DNA of 12,599 nt from CAZBWE01 sp964440735 (GTDB taxonomy: Bacteria; Planctomycetota; Phycisphaerae; Sedimentisphaerales; Anaerobacaceae), in contig CAYTTK010000076.1 in assembly GCA_964440735.1 (NCBI GenBank), positions 1-12,599 of the forward strand, written 5' to 3'. Below the pieces are notes generated by a model. That model was not told where the DNA came from. It saw only the letters and a program-made list of their open reading frames with translations, and ran no database searches. The position numbers were made by a program, and so were the translations under genes. Within the stretch, counting starts at the first letter, position 1. Every line of letters starts with the position of its first letter. Positions 1 to 7,700 of the stretch are shown here, piece after piece.

Positions 1-45
1 GTATTAAATCAACCAGGCAGATGGACGATTTTTGGAGGATTCTAA
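1..45 (+). CDS. Possible C-terminal tail of an upstream gene (partial)
   Basis: Frame 1 is open from the window edge and ends at a TAA at 43-45, giving the tail VLNQPGRWTIFGGF. A strong hairpin terminator begins 38 bases later, which is where the end of a plus-strand transcription unit would be expected. Only 14 residues are visible, so no function can be given. Frame 3 is also open, but its stop lies inside the terminator hairpin, which makes it less likely. The gene could also lie entirely outside the window. Confidence 0.3.
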   Translation, partial: VLNQPGRWTIFGGF

Positions 46-83
46 TAAAGCGGTCTGATTACCCCATCAACACTGCGTCATAC

Positions 84-115
84 AAAGGCCGGGCTTAATT
101 GGCTCGGCCTTTCTT
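84..115 (+). terminator. Rho-independent-like terminator hairpin
   Basis: The left arm at 84-94 (AAAGGCCGGGC) pairs with the right arm at 102-112 (GCTCGGCCTTT) over 11 base pairs, with one G-U wobble and a 7-base loop at 95-101. The right arm ends in TTT, and CTT follows. The arms begin with AAA and end with TTT, so the structure could work in both directions. It probably ends the transcript entering from the left edge and insulates the TPR/alpha-CTD gene downstream. Confidence 0.75.
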
Positions 116-237
116 ACGCACATATCGCGTATTGTGACAAAAATCCACCCAATAAATTTTATGGCTAAAAATGCTGAGAAATCCGGGGCACAAAAAAACT
201 GTTGCAAATTTTCTGTATTTAGTATATCGTATCGGTT

Positions 238-300
238 CTTCGTAGTGCCGTAATGCCGTTAGGCATCCCCGAGCGGAGGCATCCCTTCGGGACTGCGAAG
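238..300. repeat. Imperfect palindromic, structured leader element
   Basis: The outer arms at 238-246 (CTTCGTAGT) and 292-300 (ACTGCGAAG) pair over nine positions, with one T-G wobble. After one mismatch, CCG at 248-250 can pair with CGG at 288-290. Inside sits a second hairpin, ATGCC-GTTA-GGCAT, at 253-266, and the 9-mer AGGCATCCC occurs twice, at 261-269 and 277-285. There is no T tract, so it is not an ordinary terminator. It could be a REP-like repeat, a protein-binding site, or a 5' leader structure if transcription starts upstream of it. Confidence 0.5.
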
Positions 301-306
301 GATGAA

Positions 307-335
307 TTGCGTAAAAGTGAACAGTTATATAAAAT
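307..335 (+). promoter_or_regulatory. Candidate sigma70-type promoter for the TPR/alpha-CTD gene
   Basis: TTGCGT at 307-312 and TAAAAT at 330-335 are separated by 17 bases and resemble -35 and -10 boxes. Transcription would start near 342, leaving a short leader with the Shine-Dalgarno sequence AGGAG at 351-355, 9 bases before the ATG at 365. The surroundings are AT-rich, so chance matches are easy. TTGCAA-TATATC further upstream is a weaker alternative with shorter spacing. Confidence 0.25.
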
Positions 336-364
336 ACTAAAATACGAAAAAGGAGCAAAATCCG

Positions 365-1681
365 ATGGAACCGATTACAGAGCCGGAAATCAATTTATAC
401 GGCGATAAATTGCCATCTATGGATGAAATCAAAACACTCTCTGACTTCGTCCACTCCAGCGAGGCCAATCAGATAAAGTTTGCCGAACAGTTAGAGGCCA
501 ACATGTCCAGGACTTCAGCAAGTGCCCAGCTGGCAGTAGGCATCGGGCTATCGATTCTGGGCAGAAACAGCAAAGCGGTGGAGAAATTGGAAAAAGCCGA
601 CGACGGTAAAGAAAAATTCATATACCGTGCCTTTGCACTTCGCCGGTTAGGCAAGTTCGATGAGGCGATAGAAAACCTGCAAAAAAGCGCCGCTTACGAG
701 GCCGACACATTAACCACAACACTGGAAAAAGCTGATACCTATCGACAAGCAGGAGATTTTAACGCTGTGGACAAGGAACTTAAAAGCTGCGCAAATTTCG
801 AGAAAATAAGTGCTGAATATCACTACCAGCTTGGTCGTCTTCAGGAAGCCCAGGGACTTTATGAGCAGGCGATAGACAATTACAAAACAGCCTTGGAATT
901 AGCACCGGGTCATCAAAGAGCCCTGTTCCACATAGCCTATCGCTGTGACCTATCCGGCGATGAAGAGGCAGCAATCGACTACTACAGGCAAATTACTTCA
1001 AACTCTCCGGTTTATGTAAGCGCATTGCTTAATTTAGCAGTGCTTTACGAAGATAGAGAAGATAACGATAAAGCAGCTAAATGCGTTGAAATGGTGCTGG
1101 AGCATCATCCGAATCACCAAAGAGCAATCATGTTCCAAAAAGACATCGAAAGCTCGAAAACTATGATATACGACGAGGAAAAAGAAAAGAAGAAGACCCG
1201 CAAAAGCCAAATCCTCGAAACGCCAATCTCAGATTTTGAGCTTTCTGTTCGCAGTAGAAACTGCCTTAAAAGGATGAATATTAACACGCTGGGCGACCTT
1301 TTGAATATCACAGAAGTAGAGCTGTTATCTTATAAAAACTTCGGAGAGACCTCTCTTGGAGAAGTCAAGACCATCCTCGACTCAAAAGGATTACGGCTTG
1401 GAATGGCTCTGGAGGAAAAACAGTCTTTGGTAGCAGAGACAAGCGAAGGTAAAGGCGTACAACAAGAATTTGAAGGGCTGTTGAGCAAATCTGTAGAAGA
1501 CCTCAAATTATCGGTGCGTTCGCGAAAATGTATGCAAAAGCTCAATATTCGGACACTCGGAGATTTGATCCAGAAAACAGAAGCGGAACTTCTCGGCAGT
1601 AAAAACTTCGGCGTCACAAGCTTAAATGAAATTAAAAAAGCCCTTGGCAACCTTGGATTATTACTGCGAAGCTTAGACTGA
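365..1681 (+). CDS. TPR protein with two C-terminal RNA polymerase alpha-CTD-like domains
   Basis: The 438-residue protein has no signal peptide or membrane segment and is probably cytosolic. Residues about 60-255 are helical repeats, clearest as TPRs near 152-185 (YEQAIDNYKTALELAPG), 186-219 and 220-253. A charged linker rich in K and E (about 262-282) leads to two copies of a fold matching the alpha subunit C-terminal domain of RNA polymerase, at about 286-345 and 375-436. Copy 1 keeps the equivalents of E. coli R265, N268, C269, G296, S299 and E302 (here R296, N299, C300, G327, S330, E333); K298 is Thr. Copy 2 has Lys in place of N268. The N-terminal alpha dimerisation domain is absent, so this is not RpoA. 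Alpha-CTDs bind UP-element DNA and activators, so a transcription-linked scaffold role is inferred. AGGAG at 351-355 supports the start. The SpoIID-like gene begins 46 bases downstream, possibly co-transcribed. Confidence 0.85.
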   Translation: MEPITEPEINLYGDKLPSMDEIKTLSDFVHSSEANQIKFAEQLEANMSRTSASAQLAVGIGLSILGRNSKAVEKLEKADDGKEKFIYRAFALRRLGKFDEAIENLQKSAAYEADTLTTTLEKADTYRQAGDFNAVDKELKSCANFEKISAEYHYQLGRLQEAQGLYEQAIDNYKTALELAPGHQRALFHIAYRCDLSGDEEAAIDYYRQITSNSPVYVSALLNLAVLYEDREDNDKAAKCVEMVLEHHPNHQRAIMFQKDIESSKTMIYDEEKEKKKTRKSQILETPISDFELSVRSRNCLKRMNINTLGDLLNITEVELLSYKNFGETSLGEVKTILDSKGLRLGMALEEKQSLVAETSEGKGVQQEFEGLLSKSVEDLKLSVRSRKCMQKLNIRTLGDLIQKTEAELLGSKNFGVTSLNEIKKALGNLGLLLRSLD

Positions 1682-1684
1682 GTA

Positions 1685-1724
1685 ATTGACTATTTATTAT
1701 TGATTATTTTCTATTGATTATTTT
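1685..1724. repeat. AT-rich degenerate TATTGATTATT repeat in the gene junction
   Basis: The 46-base junction between the TPR/alpha-CTD gene and the SpoIID-like gene is almost entirely A and T. It holds two close copies of TATTGATTATTTT plus a further partial copy. A related run (TGATTATTGATTATTGAT) lies across the end of tgt near 4201-4218. It may be slipped-strand low-complexity DNA. No clear ribosome binding site can be seen in it. Confidence 0.5.
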
Positions 1725-1727
1725 TTA

Positions 1728-3011
1728 ATGTCTTTTTTAACCATCACCCAAACAACTGCAAATCGCAGCAAGGTCCTGCCCTATATAATACTGTCAGGAA
1801 TTCTCCTTTCTTTTCTGATGTTATTTGCCGGCTGTAAAGCAAGGCAGCTTGTCAGGCCGACTCCTCAGATGGATGTCGAACCACAGTTCTGGGTGCGGGT
1901 CTTACTGCTGGACGATGTCCCGGAATGCTTCCTTAAAGCCGACTCATCGTTCAGCATCATCAACGCACAAACACACACGTTAGAAGGCCGCTTCGGCCAA
2001 ACTGAAGAACCAATAAAAGCCATTGCTTCCTCCGGCAGAATCACCGTTAACGGCCAGCATCCTATAAATAACGAAGTGATTATTTTGCCCAATTACCCTT
2101 ATATCTTTAACTTAAACGGCGACGACTACCGCGGCAAATTAAAGCTTATAATGAATCAGGACGGCAATTCTTTTGACGCAATAAACCTTGTTCCACTCGA
2201 ACCGTATTTAGCCGGTGTGGTAGGAGCCGAGATGCCCGACTACTGGGAGCCGGCGGCACTTCAAGCTCAAACAGTCGCTGCAAGGACCTATTGCCTCTAT
2301 TACAAAAAACAATTTGGCAGCAAACGTCATTGGGACGTCCATAAAACACAGGCAAATCAGGTTTACCTCGGTGTAGCTGCTGAATCAGCTCAGGTCTGGG
2401 ATGCTGTCAATAAAACATACGGTAAGGTTCTGGTCTGTAAACATGCCGACGGCAGGGAAGATATATTCCCAACCTATTACAGCTCGACCTGCGGCGGACA
2501 CACAGAAAGCAGCAAAAAAGTATTCGGGGATTCTTTTGAAGCACTCATTGGCGTGCCATGCCCTTATTGCCAGGATGTGGTAAGACTCAATATTTTTTTC
2601 TGGCCTATGGCTCAATTGGACAAGAGCTATGTTACAAGTAAACTATTACAGAAGTACCCGAGTCTAAAGCGCCTCGGAAAAATTATAAATATCACCGCCG
2701 TCGAACAAAGTGAGTATGGAAAATTCACTCGCCTGACTAAAATAAAGCTTCTGGGCTCAACCGGCGAGAGTGATTTTTTGAGAGCCGAGGATTTACGGCT
2801 GACAATCGACCCAACCGGCCAGAAGCTAAAAAGCACAATCTGCCAAATCATCGATATGGGAGACAAATGGGCGTTTTCGTTGGGCAGAGGGTGGGGCCAC
2901 GGTGTAGGGATGTGCCAATGCGGCGCTGAAGGTATGGCAAGAAAAGGATATACCGCAAACCAGATACTTCAACATTATTACCCCGGGTCCCGGATAAAAA
3001 CAGTTTACTGA
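1728..3011 (+). CDS. SpoIID/LytB-domain lipoprotein, putative peptidoglycan lytic enzyme
   Basis: The 427-residue product has a basic N-terminus, a hydrophobic stretch at about 18-34 and a lipobox-like LFAGC ending at Cys36, so a lipoprotein is likely, although Phe at -3 is unusual. The SpoIID/LytB domain runs from about 150 to the end. It includes VPLEPYLAGVVGAEMP with the presumed catalytic Glu168, then QAQTVAARTY, STCGGHTES (C255, H258), CPYC (C278, C281) and the C-terminal signature GRGWGHGVGM near 386-395, followed by HYYPG. Family members cleave stem-peptide-free glycan strands as lytic transglycosylases. The Cys/His cluster may bind a metal, as in characterised SpoIID, but this is inferred. 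No sporulation gene is nearby, so a role in envelope remodelling is more likely than engulfment. No good Shine-Dalgarno precedes the ATG at 1728, so translation may depend on the upstream gene or the start may differ. Confidence 0.85.
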   Translation: MSFLTITQTTANRSKVLPYIILSGILLSFLMLFAGCKARQLVRPTPQMDVEPQFWVRVLLLDDVPECFLKADSSFSIINAQTHTLEGRFGQTEEPIKAIASSGRITVNGQHPINNEVIILPNYPYIFNLNGDDYRGKLKLIMNQDGNSFDAINLVPLEPYLAGVVGAEMPDYWEPAALQAQTVAARTYCLYYKKQFGSKRHWDVHKTQANQVYLGVAAESAQVWDAVNKTYGKVLVCKHADGREDIFPTYYSSTCGGHTESSKKVFGDSFEALIGVPCPYCQDVVRLNIFFWPMAQLDKSYVTSKLLQKYPSLKRLGKIINITAVEQSEYGKFTRLTKIKLLGSTGESDFLRAEDLRLTIDPTGQKLKSTICQIIDMGDKWAFSLGRGWGHGVGMCQCGAEGMARKGYTANQILQHYYPGSRIKTVY

Positions 3012-3047
3012 TTCAAACCGAAGGGATTATGTTTTTTAGAACGATAA

Positions 3048-3064
3048 CCCCCAATAAATTGGGG
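3048..3064. other. Small perfect hairpin between the SpoIID-like gene and tgt
   Basis: CCCCAA at 3049-3054 and TTGGGG at 3059-3064 form a perfect 6-bp stem around the loop TAAA, with an extra C at 3048. It lies 37 bases after the stop of the SpoIID-like gene. No T tract follows on either strand, so it is at best a weak terminator, pause or RNA-processing site. The rest of the 105-base gap shows nothing else clear. Confidence 0.4.
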
Positions 3065-3116
3065 AGCTAAATATAAATGACTATTTGTTCCGCAAAACAA
3101 GACAGGTATCAACGAA

Positions 3117-4217
3117 ATGAGTAACTTTGAGATTCTCTTTCAGGATTCCATATCGGAAGCGCGGCGAGGATTGTTGACGACGGCTCACGGTGAGGTTGAA
3201 ACGCCGGCGTTTATGCCGGTCGGCACGGCCGGTGCTGTAAAGGGAATCACGCCACAGCAACTCGAAGAAAGCGGCACTTCCATTATCCTGGCCAATATCT
3301 ACCATCTGCTACTAAGACCAGGTGTTGAGACGGTTGAGAAACTTGGGGGTCTGCACAAATTTATGTCTTGGGACAAGCCAATACTGACCGACAGCGGCGG
3401 ATACCAAATCTTTTCCCTAAGCTCGCTGACCAAAGTTGATGATGAAGGAGTCGAGTTTGCCAGCCACATAGATGGGGCAAAAGTATATCTTAATGCCGAG
3501 AACGCAACAACAATTCAAAATCGGGTAGGTGCGGATATAATAACGTGCCTTGACCAATGCACAGCTTTTGGCATCGAGGAACGGCAGTTGAAAAAAGCAG
3601 TGGAAAGAACAATCTGCTGGGCAAGGCGGGCTAAACAGGCACACAGCAACTCAAAACAACTGCTGTTCGGCATCGTCCAGGGGGAAATAAACCTGCAGAT
3701 GCGAACTTATTGTGCCAGCGAACTTGTCAAACTGGATTTTGACGGATATGCTATCGGCGGATTAAGTGTAGGTGAAGGTCACGATAATATGATAAAGACA
3801 GTTGCTCACACAACACAGATTTTGCCGAAAGATAAACCTCGGTACTTAATGGGCGTAGGCACACCGAAAGACATAATCGCCGCGGTCCAAGCGGGGGTCG
3901 ATATGTTCGACTGTGTGCTGCCAACACGAAATGGCCGAAACGCCTTTGCTTTTACAGAAAACGGCCCTGTGAAACTTCGAAACAGCGCTCTGATAGACGA
4001 CTGCGACCCAATCGAGATTGGCTGCGACTGTTACTGCTGCAGGAATTTCAGCAGGGGCACTATCAGACATTTCTTCAACTGCGGAGAAATGCTCGGTCCA
4101 ATCCTGGCGTCGGTGCACAACATAAGGTTTTATCAGCGGCTGATGGCCAAGATAAGACAAGCCATAGAAAAGAACGAATTAGCCAACCTGGCAAAAGAAA
4201 TGATTATTGATTATTGA
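3117..4217 (+). CDS. tgt: tRNA-guanine transglycosylase (queuine tRNA-ribosyltransferase)
   Basis: The 366-residue enzyme exchanges guanine 34 in tRNAs for Asp, Asn, His and Tyr with the queuosine precursor preQ1. The family signatures are in order: TPAFMPVGT (29-37), TDSGGYQ with general acid/base Asp92, FGIVQGE (184-190), GGLSVGE (214-220), FDCVLPTRNGR with nucleophile Asp265, and a zinc site CxCxxC (C303, C305, C308) with H334. All catalytic and metal residues are present and the length is normal. Where relatives often read LDECTPYP, this protein reads LDQCTAFG (145-152), a local variation. The start follows only a weak purine-rich stretch. The last codons (MIIDY) run into a TGATTATT repeat, which may have altered the C-terminus. 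It lies just upstream of yajC-secDF, the conserved order. No queA is in the window. Confidence 0.95.
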   Translation: MSNFEILFQDSISEARRGLLTTAHGEVETPAFMPVGTAGAVKGITPQQLEESGTSIILANIYHLLLRPGVETVEKLGGLHKFMSWDKPILTDSGGYQIFSLSSLTKVDDEGVEFASHIDGAKVYLNAENATTIQNRVGADIITCLDQCTAFGIEERQLKKAVERTICWARRAKQAHSNSKQLLFGIVQGEINLQMRTYCASELVKLDFDGYAIGGLSVGEGHDNMIKTVAHTTQILPKDKPRYLMGVGTPKDIIAAVQAGVDMFDCVLPTRNGRNAFAFTENGPVKLRNSALIDDCDPIEIGCDCYCCRNFSRGTIRHFFNCGEMLGPILASVHNIRFYQRLMAKIRQAIEKNELANLAKEMIIDY

Positions 4218-4222
4218 TGACT
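4199..4222. repeat. TGATTATT repeat across the end of tgt
   Basis: The last codons of tgt and its stop are written in repeats of TGATTATT (4201-4218). This resembles the junction before the SpoIID-like gene. The stop codon is part of the repeat, so expansion or contraction would change the tail of the enzyme. Confidence 0.4.
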
Positions 4223-4230
4223 AATAATTT

Positions 4231-4277
4231 AATATCTCATTGATTGGTTAATAATAGATATTCAATTAATTGAAGGG
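4231..4277 (+). promoter_or_regulatory. Inverted repeat and 14-base palindrome touching the yajC ribosome binding site
   Basis: AATATCT (4231-4237) and AGATATT (4256-4262) form a 7-bp inverted repeat around an 18-base loop. Directly adjacent is the perfect palindrome TTCAATTAATTGAA (4261-4274). Its right end overlaps the Shine-Dalgarno-like GAAGGG at 4272-4277. The arrangement could be an operator or an RNA fold that controls access to the yajC start, but the AT-rich context makes chance palindromes common. Confidence 0.3.
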
Positions 4278-4280
4278 AAA

Positions 4281-4703
4281 ATGAAAATGAACAATTTATG
4301 GATATTAGCTCAAACAGAAGCCAGTGAGGCACCTTCGCAGGTTACATCAAAGCCGATAACATCAGAAGGCGAAGCAATGACGCAGGTTCCATCCGACCCC
4401 AACGCTGCTATAATGAAAAAAGAAACTCCAAAGTCCTTTTTTCCGCCGTGGCTTTTACTTGTTTTAATGGTTGTAATGATATTTATCCTTTTCAGAGGGC
4501 CTCGAAAAAAACAGCAAGAGCACAAAAAAATGGTTCAGTCACTGGAAAAAAATGATAAAGTCCGAACAATCGGCGGAATTATCGGCACCGTCGTCGATAT
4601 CAAGGGGGATGAGATTACGTTGAAGATCGATGAGTCAAACAATACAAAGATAAAAGTTGCCCCTTCAGCAATCGGTAAGAATATGTCGAAAGATAAATCG
4701 TGA
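4281..4703 (+). CDS. yajC: YajC, Sec translocase accessory subunit
   Basis: The protein has 140 residues from the first ATG. A second in-frame ATG at 4287 sits 9 bases from GAAGGG, against 3 for the first, and is the more likely start (138 residues, MNNLWILAQ). One transmembrane helix lies at about 54-71. It is followed by the basic FRGPRKKQQEHKKM stretch and the YajC cytosolic domain with VRTIGGIIGTVVDIKGDEIT (94-113) and a final KVAPSAI. YajC joins SecD and SecF in the membrane and may also contact SecYEG and YidC. The stretch before the helix is about 50 residues and rich in S, T, P and E, longer than the usual 15-25 residues. It lies between tgt and secDF on the same strand, presumably in one operon. 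Confidence 0.93.
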   Translation: MKMNNLWILAQTEASEAPSQVTSKPITSEGEAMTQVPSDPNAAIMKKETPKSFFPPWLLLVLMVVMIFILFRGPRKKQQEHKKMVQSLEKNDKVRTIGGIIGTVVDIKGDEITLKIDESNNTKIKVAPSAIGKNMSKDKS

Positions 4704-4767
4704 ATGCGTGGATGCGATAATGAATAGATGAGCGAATGCGTCGATGAATATTGCACATACACGCATT
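4702..4767. repeat. GAATGCGT repeats with an inverted copy before secDF
   Basis: GAATGCGTGGATG (4702-4714) recurs 32 bases later as GAATGCGTCGATG (4734-4746), 12 of 13 identical. The first copy overlaps the yajC stop codon. An inverted copy, CACGCATT (4760-4767), is the exact complement of AATGCGTG at 4703-4710, and its last seven bases pair with AATGCGT at 4735-4741 around a 19-base loop. The hairpin would end about 10 bases before the secDF Shine-Dalgarno. There is no T tract. Confidence 0.5.
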
Positions 4768-4787
4768 AAGATATTAAAAGGAAAGTT

Positions 4788-7700
4788 ATGGGTAAGAATC
4801 TTTTGCCGAAAATTGTTGTAATTATTGTTTTAGTGGTTCTTGCAGCGTGGACATTATATCCACCAAACAAAACCTTAAAGCCGGGGATAGACCTTGCAGG
4901 CGGAACAAGTCTCATATACGAAATTGACACCCAGGACCTCGAAGAAGATGAGAAGAATGGTCTGGCTCAGAAGATGATAACGGTTCTTCAAAGGCGAATA
5001 GACCCTGCCAATATCCAAAACCTAATATGGCGTCCTCATGGCAATACGCGTTTTGAAATACAAATGCCGCTGGCAAACGCAGAGGCGCGGAAGAAACGCC
5101 AGAATTATGAAAAATCCCTCAGTAAACTACTTGCTAAAAACATAAGCCCTGCGGTAATTATGCACTCGGTCAAAAAGCAGCCGGAAGAGCGAGCCAAAGA
5201 TTTCAATGATTTTGCAGAGGGTGACCCCAACAGACTCGCAATTTTATCAGAACTGGGCACAATCTATGACGAACGCAAGAATTTACAAAATAAAAGAGAC
5301 CAACTCGAAGAGGAACTGCAAAGCACAGAAAATACAATATCATCGGGCGGGCTCGACCTTGAGCGGATAAAGGAAAATAGAAGTGTCTGGGCCAAATTAG
5401 AGCAAGAGAAACTACAGGATGCGCTAAAAGAATTTACCGACTCCGATAATAACATTGAGCTGTTGAGCGGATATGTTAAAAAATACACAGAGTGGGCCAG
5501 CATCCTCAAGCAGCTAACCGGCCCCGAATCAGGTAAAAATGTGCAATACGAGAAGGTCAGAAAAGGTCTCGACAAATTAAACCTGACCGAAGACCAGATA
5601 AATCTCATTCTGCAAATGCCCCCTAAGTCAGCCAGGCGTGCGGAGGCCATAGAAGCCCTCAAAGCCAAGTTCCCGGACCGGGAAGTTGAAATAAAAAACA
5701 TAATTGCAGCATTCGATGAGTATCGTCCTTTCAGGGGGCGGCTTGACGACCCGAAGGATCTGCAACGAATGCTAAAAGGGGCCGGCATTCTGGAGTTTAG
5801 ACTACTGCCAACACAGGGGCATCCTGCAGTAGATGCGAGCGCAATGGCTCAGTATATTGAAGCACTTAAGGAGAAAGGGCCTAAATATGCCTCAGATAAT
5901 AAGTTTGTATGGTGTGAGATAGAAAATATAAAAGAATGGAGGTCCTTTGACGACCAGAGACGCCCCGCAATCCCTGGTCAATTTGGCGATAAGTACTATG
6001 TTCTGGCAAGCAACAAGAAGGAAGAAGTGATGCTGCACCGAGGCAGCGGAAGTGATTGGAAGCTTACAAAAGCATCTGCCGGCAGAGAACCACAAACCGG
6101 TCGAAGAGCCGTTGATTTCATACTGGACGATAAAGGCGGAAGAATGTTCGGTGAGATTACCGGCAAAAATATTGGGCGACCACTGTGTATCCTGCTCGAC
6201 GGAATAGCAATATCGGCTCCAAGTATTAATTCGAAGATAACCACACGGGGACAAATAACGGGCTCATTCTCAGAAGATAAACAGCGTGATATGGTAGACA
6301 AGCTTAACGCCGGCTCATTGCCCGCTCGGCTGATAGAGCAGCCCATCAGTGTAAAGACAATCGGCCCATCCATCGGTGCTGACAACCGCAACCAGGGAAT
6401 CAAGGCCGGCATAATCGGCCTTATTGTTGTGATAGGATGTATGCTCACATACTATATGCTTTCCGGATCAATAGCCGATGCGGCACTATGTATGAATATA
6501 TTATTTGTGCTTGCAACAATGGCAGTATTAAGAGCGACTTTTACTCTACCGGGTATTGCAGGCATCATACTAACGATAGGTATGAGCGTTGACGCCAACG
6601 TCCTGATTTTCGAAAGAATCCGCGAAGAACAGCAACGAGGGTCATCTTTGAGAGTTGCTATAGCAAACGGCTACCAGAGAGCATTAAGAACCATCCTTGA
6701 CGCCAACATCACCACGTTAATCACGGCGGCAATTCTTTACTGGCGTGCATCAGAAGAGGTAAAGGGCTTTGCCATCGTGCTTATGCTTGGCATCGCATCG
6801 AGCATGTTCACTGCACTATTTGTAACACGTGTGATTTTCGATTTTCTTTTAGCAAAGCGACTTATCAAAGACCATTTATTTATGCTGCGTTTGATACACA
6901 AACCAAATGTCAACTGGATGGCCCTTCGGCCGGTCCTGCTAACTATTTCAATCGTGCTTACTGTGGCCGGGATTTTTGTTTTCTTTACCAGAGATGATAC
7001 AAAGAACAATAAATACGATATTGAATTTACCGGCGGAACTTCTGTCCAAATCAATCTAAAAGATGGAGTTCAGCTAAGCAGGCAAGAAGTAGAAGATAGA
7101 ATTCACCGTGTCGGGGAAAATCTAAATAACTCCGGCCTTGCAACAGCCAATATTTACAGCATCGGAAAATCCGGCAGACAATACGAAATCAACACCACGG
7201 AGACAAATAAAACCACCACAATCATCACGTTTATCAAAGCAGACCAGGCAAACCCCTCTACCGTTGAAACCGTAACTAAAGCAATTGAAAAAACCCAGAG
7301 CAAGCTTGCCGGCAGACTAAACAACCTGGTTGTAACACAAGGCACCAAAAACGCGGGGAAATTTATAATAACAACCAGCCAGATGAACAAAACAATAATC
7401 AAAAATGTCCTGATAACAACTTTCCCCAAAGCCCAGATTTCAGAGCCAACAATCGATGAGGTCGTCAATAACGCAATTTTATCTGCGTTCACAAACGAAC
7501 TTCAAATTAAACGAAATCTTCAACCTGAAATTATCTCACAAGAAAAAATAACCGAAGAGCTAATAGATTCTTATCCCGAACTTACCGATTTTCTTGGCGG
7601 CATTAAAATCACCTGTAAAATCGCAAGAGAAACTACAGCAGAAGACATCGATGAGAGATTAGCGTCTTTGCGATTCAAGCCGGATATGCGAGAACTTAAC

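Noticed and set aside
95..358. Minus-strand frame of 87 codons before the TPR/alpha-CTD gene
   Set aside because: It crosses the terminator and the palindromic element, its composition is not protein-like, and no domain can be seen.
3048..3064. Hairpin CCCCAA-TAAA-TTGGGG as an intrinsic terminator
   Set aside because: The stem is good but no T tract follows on either strand. It is kept only as a hairpin of unknown role.
5264..5788. Minus-strand frame of 174 codons inside secDF
   Set aside because: It is rich in Ser, Phe, Leu and Cys, as expected for the reverse complement of the charged secDF insertion, and it lies wholly within a well-supported gene.
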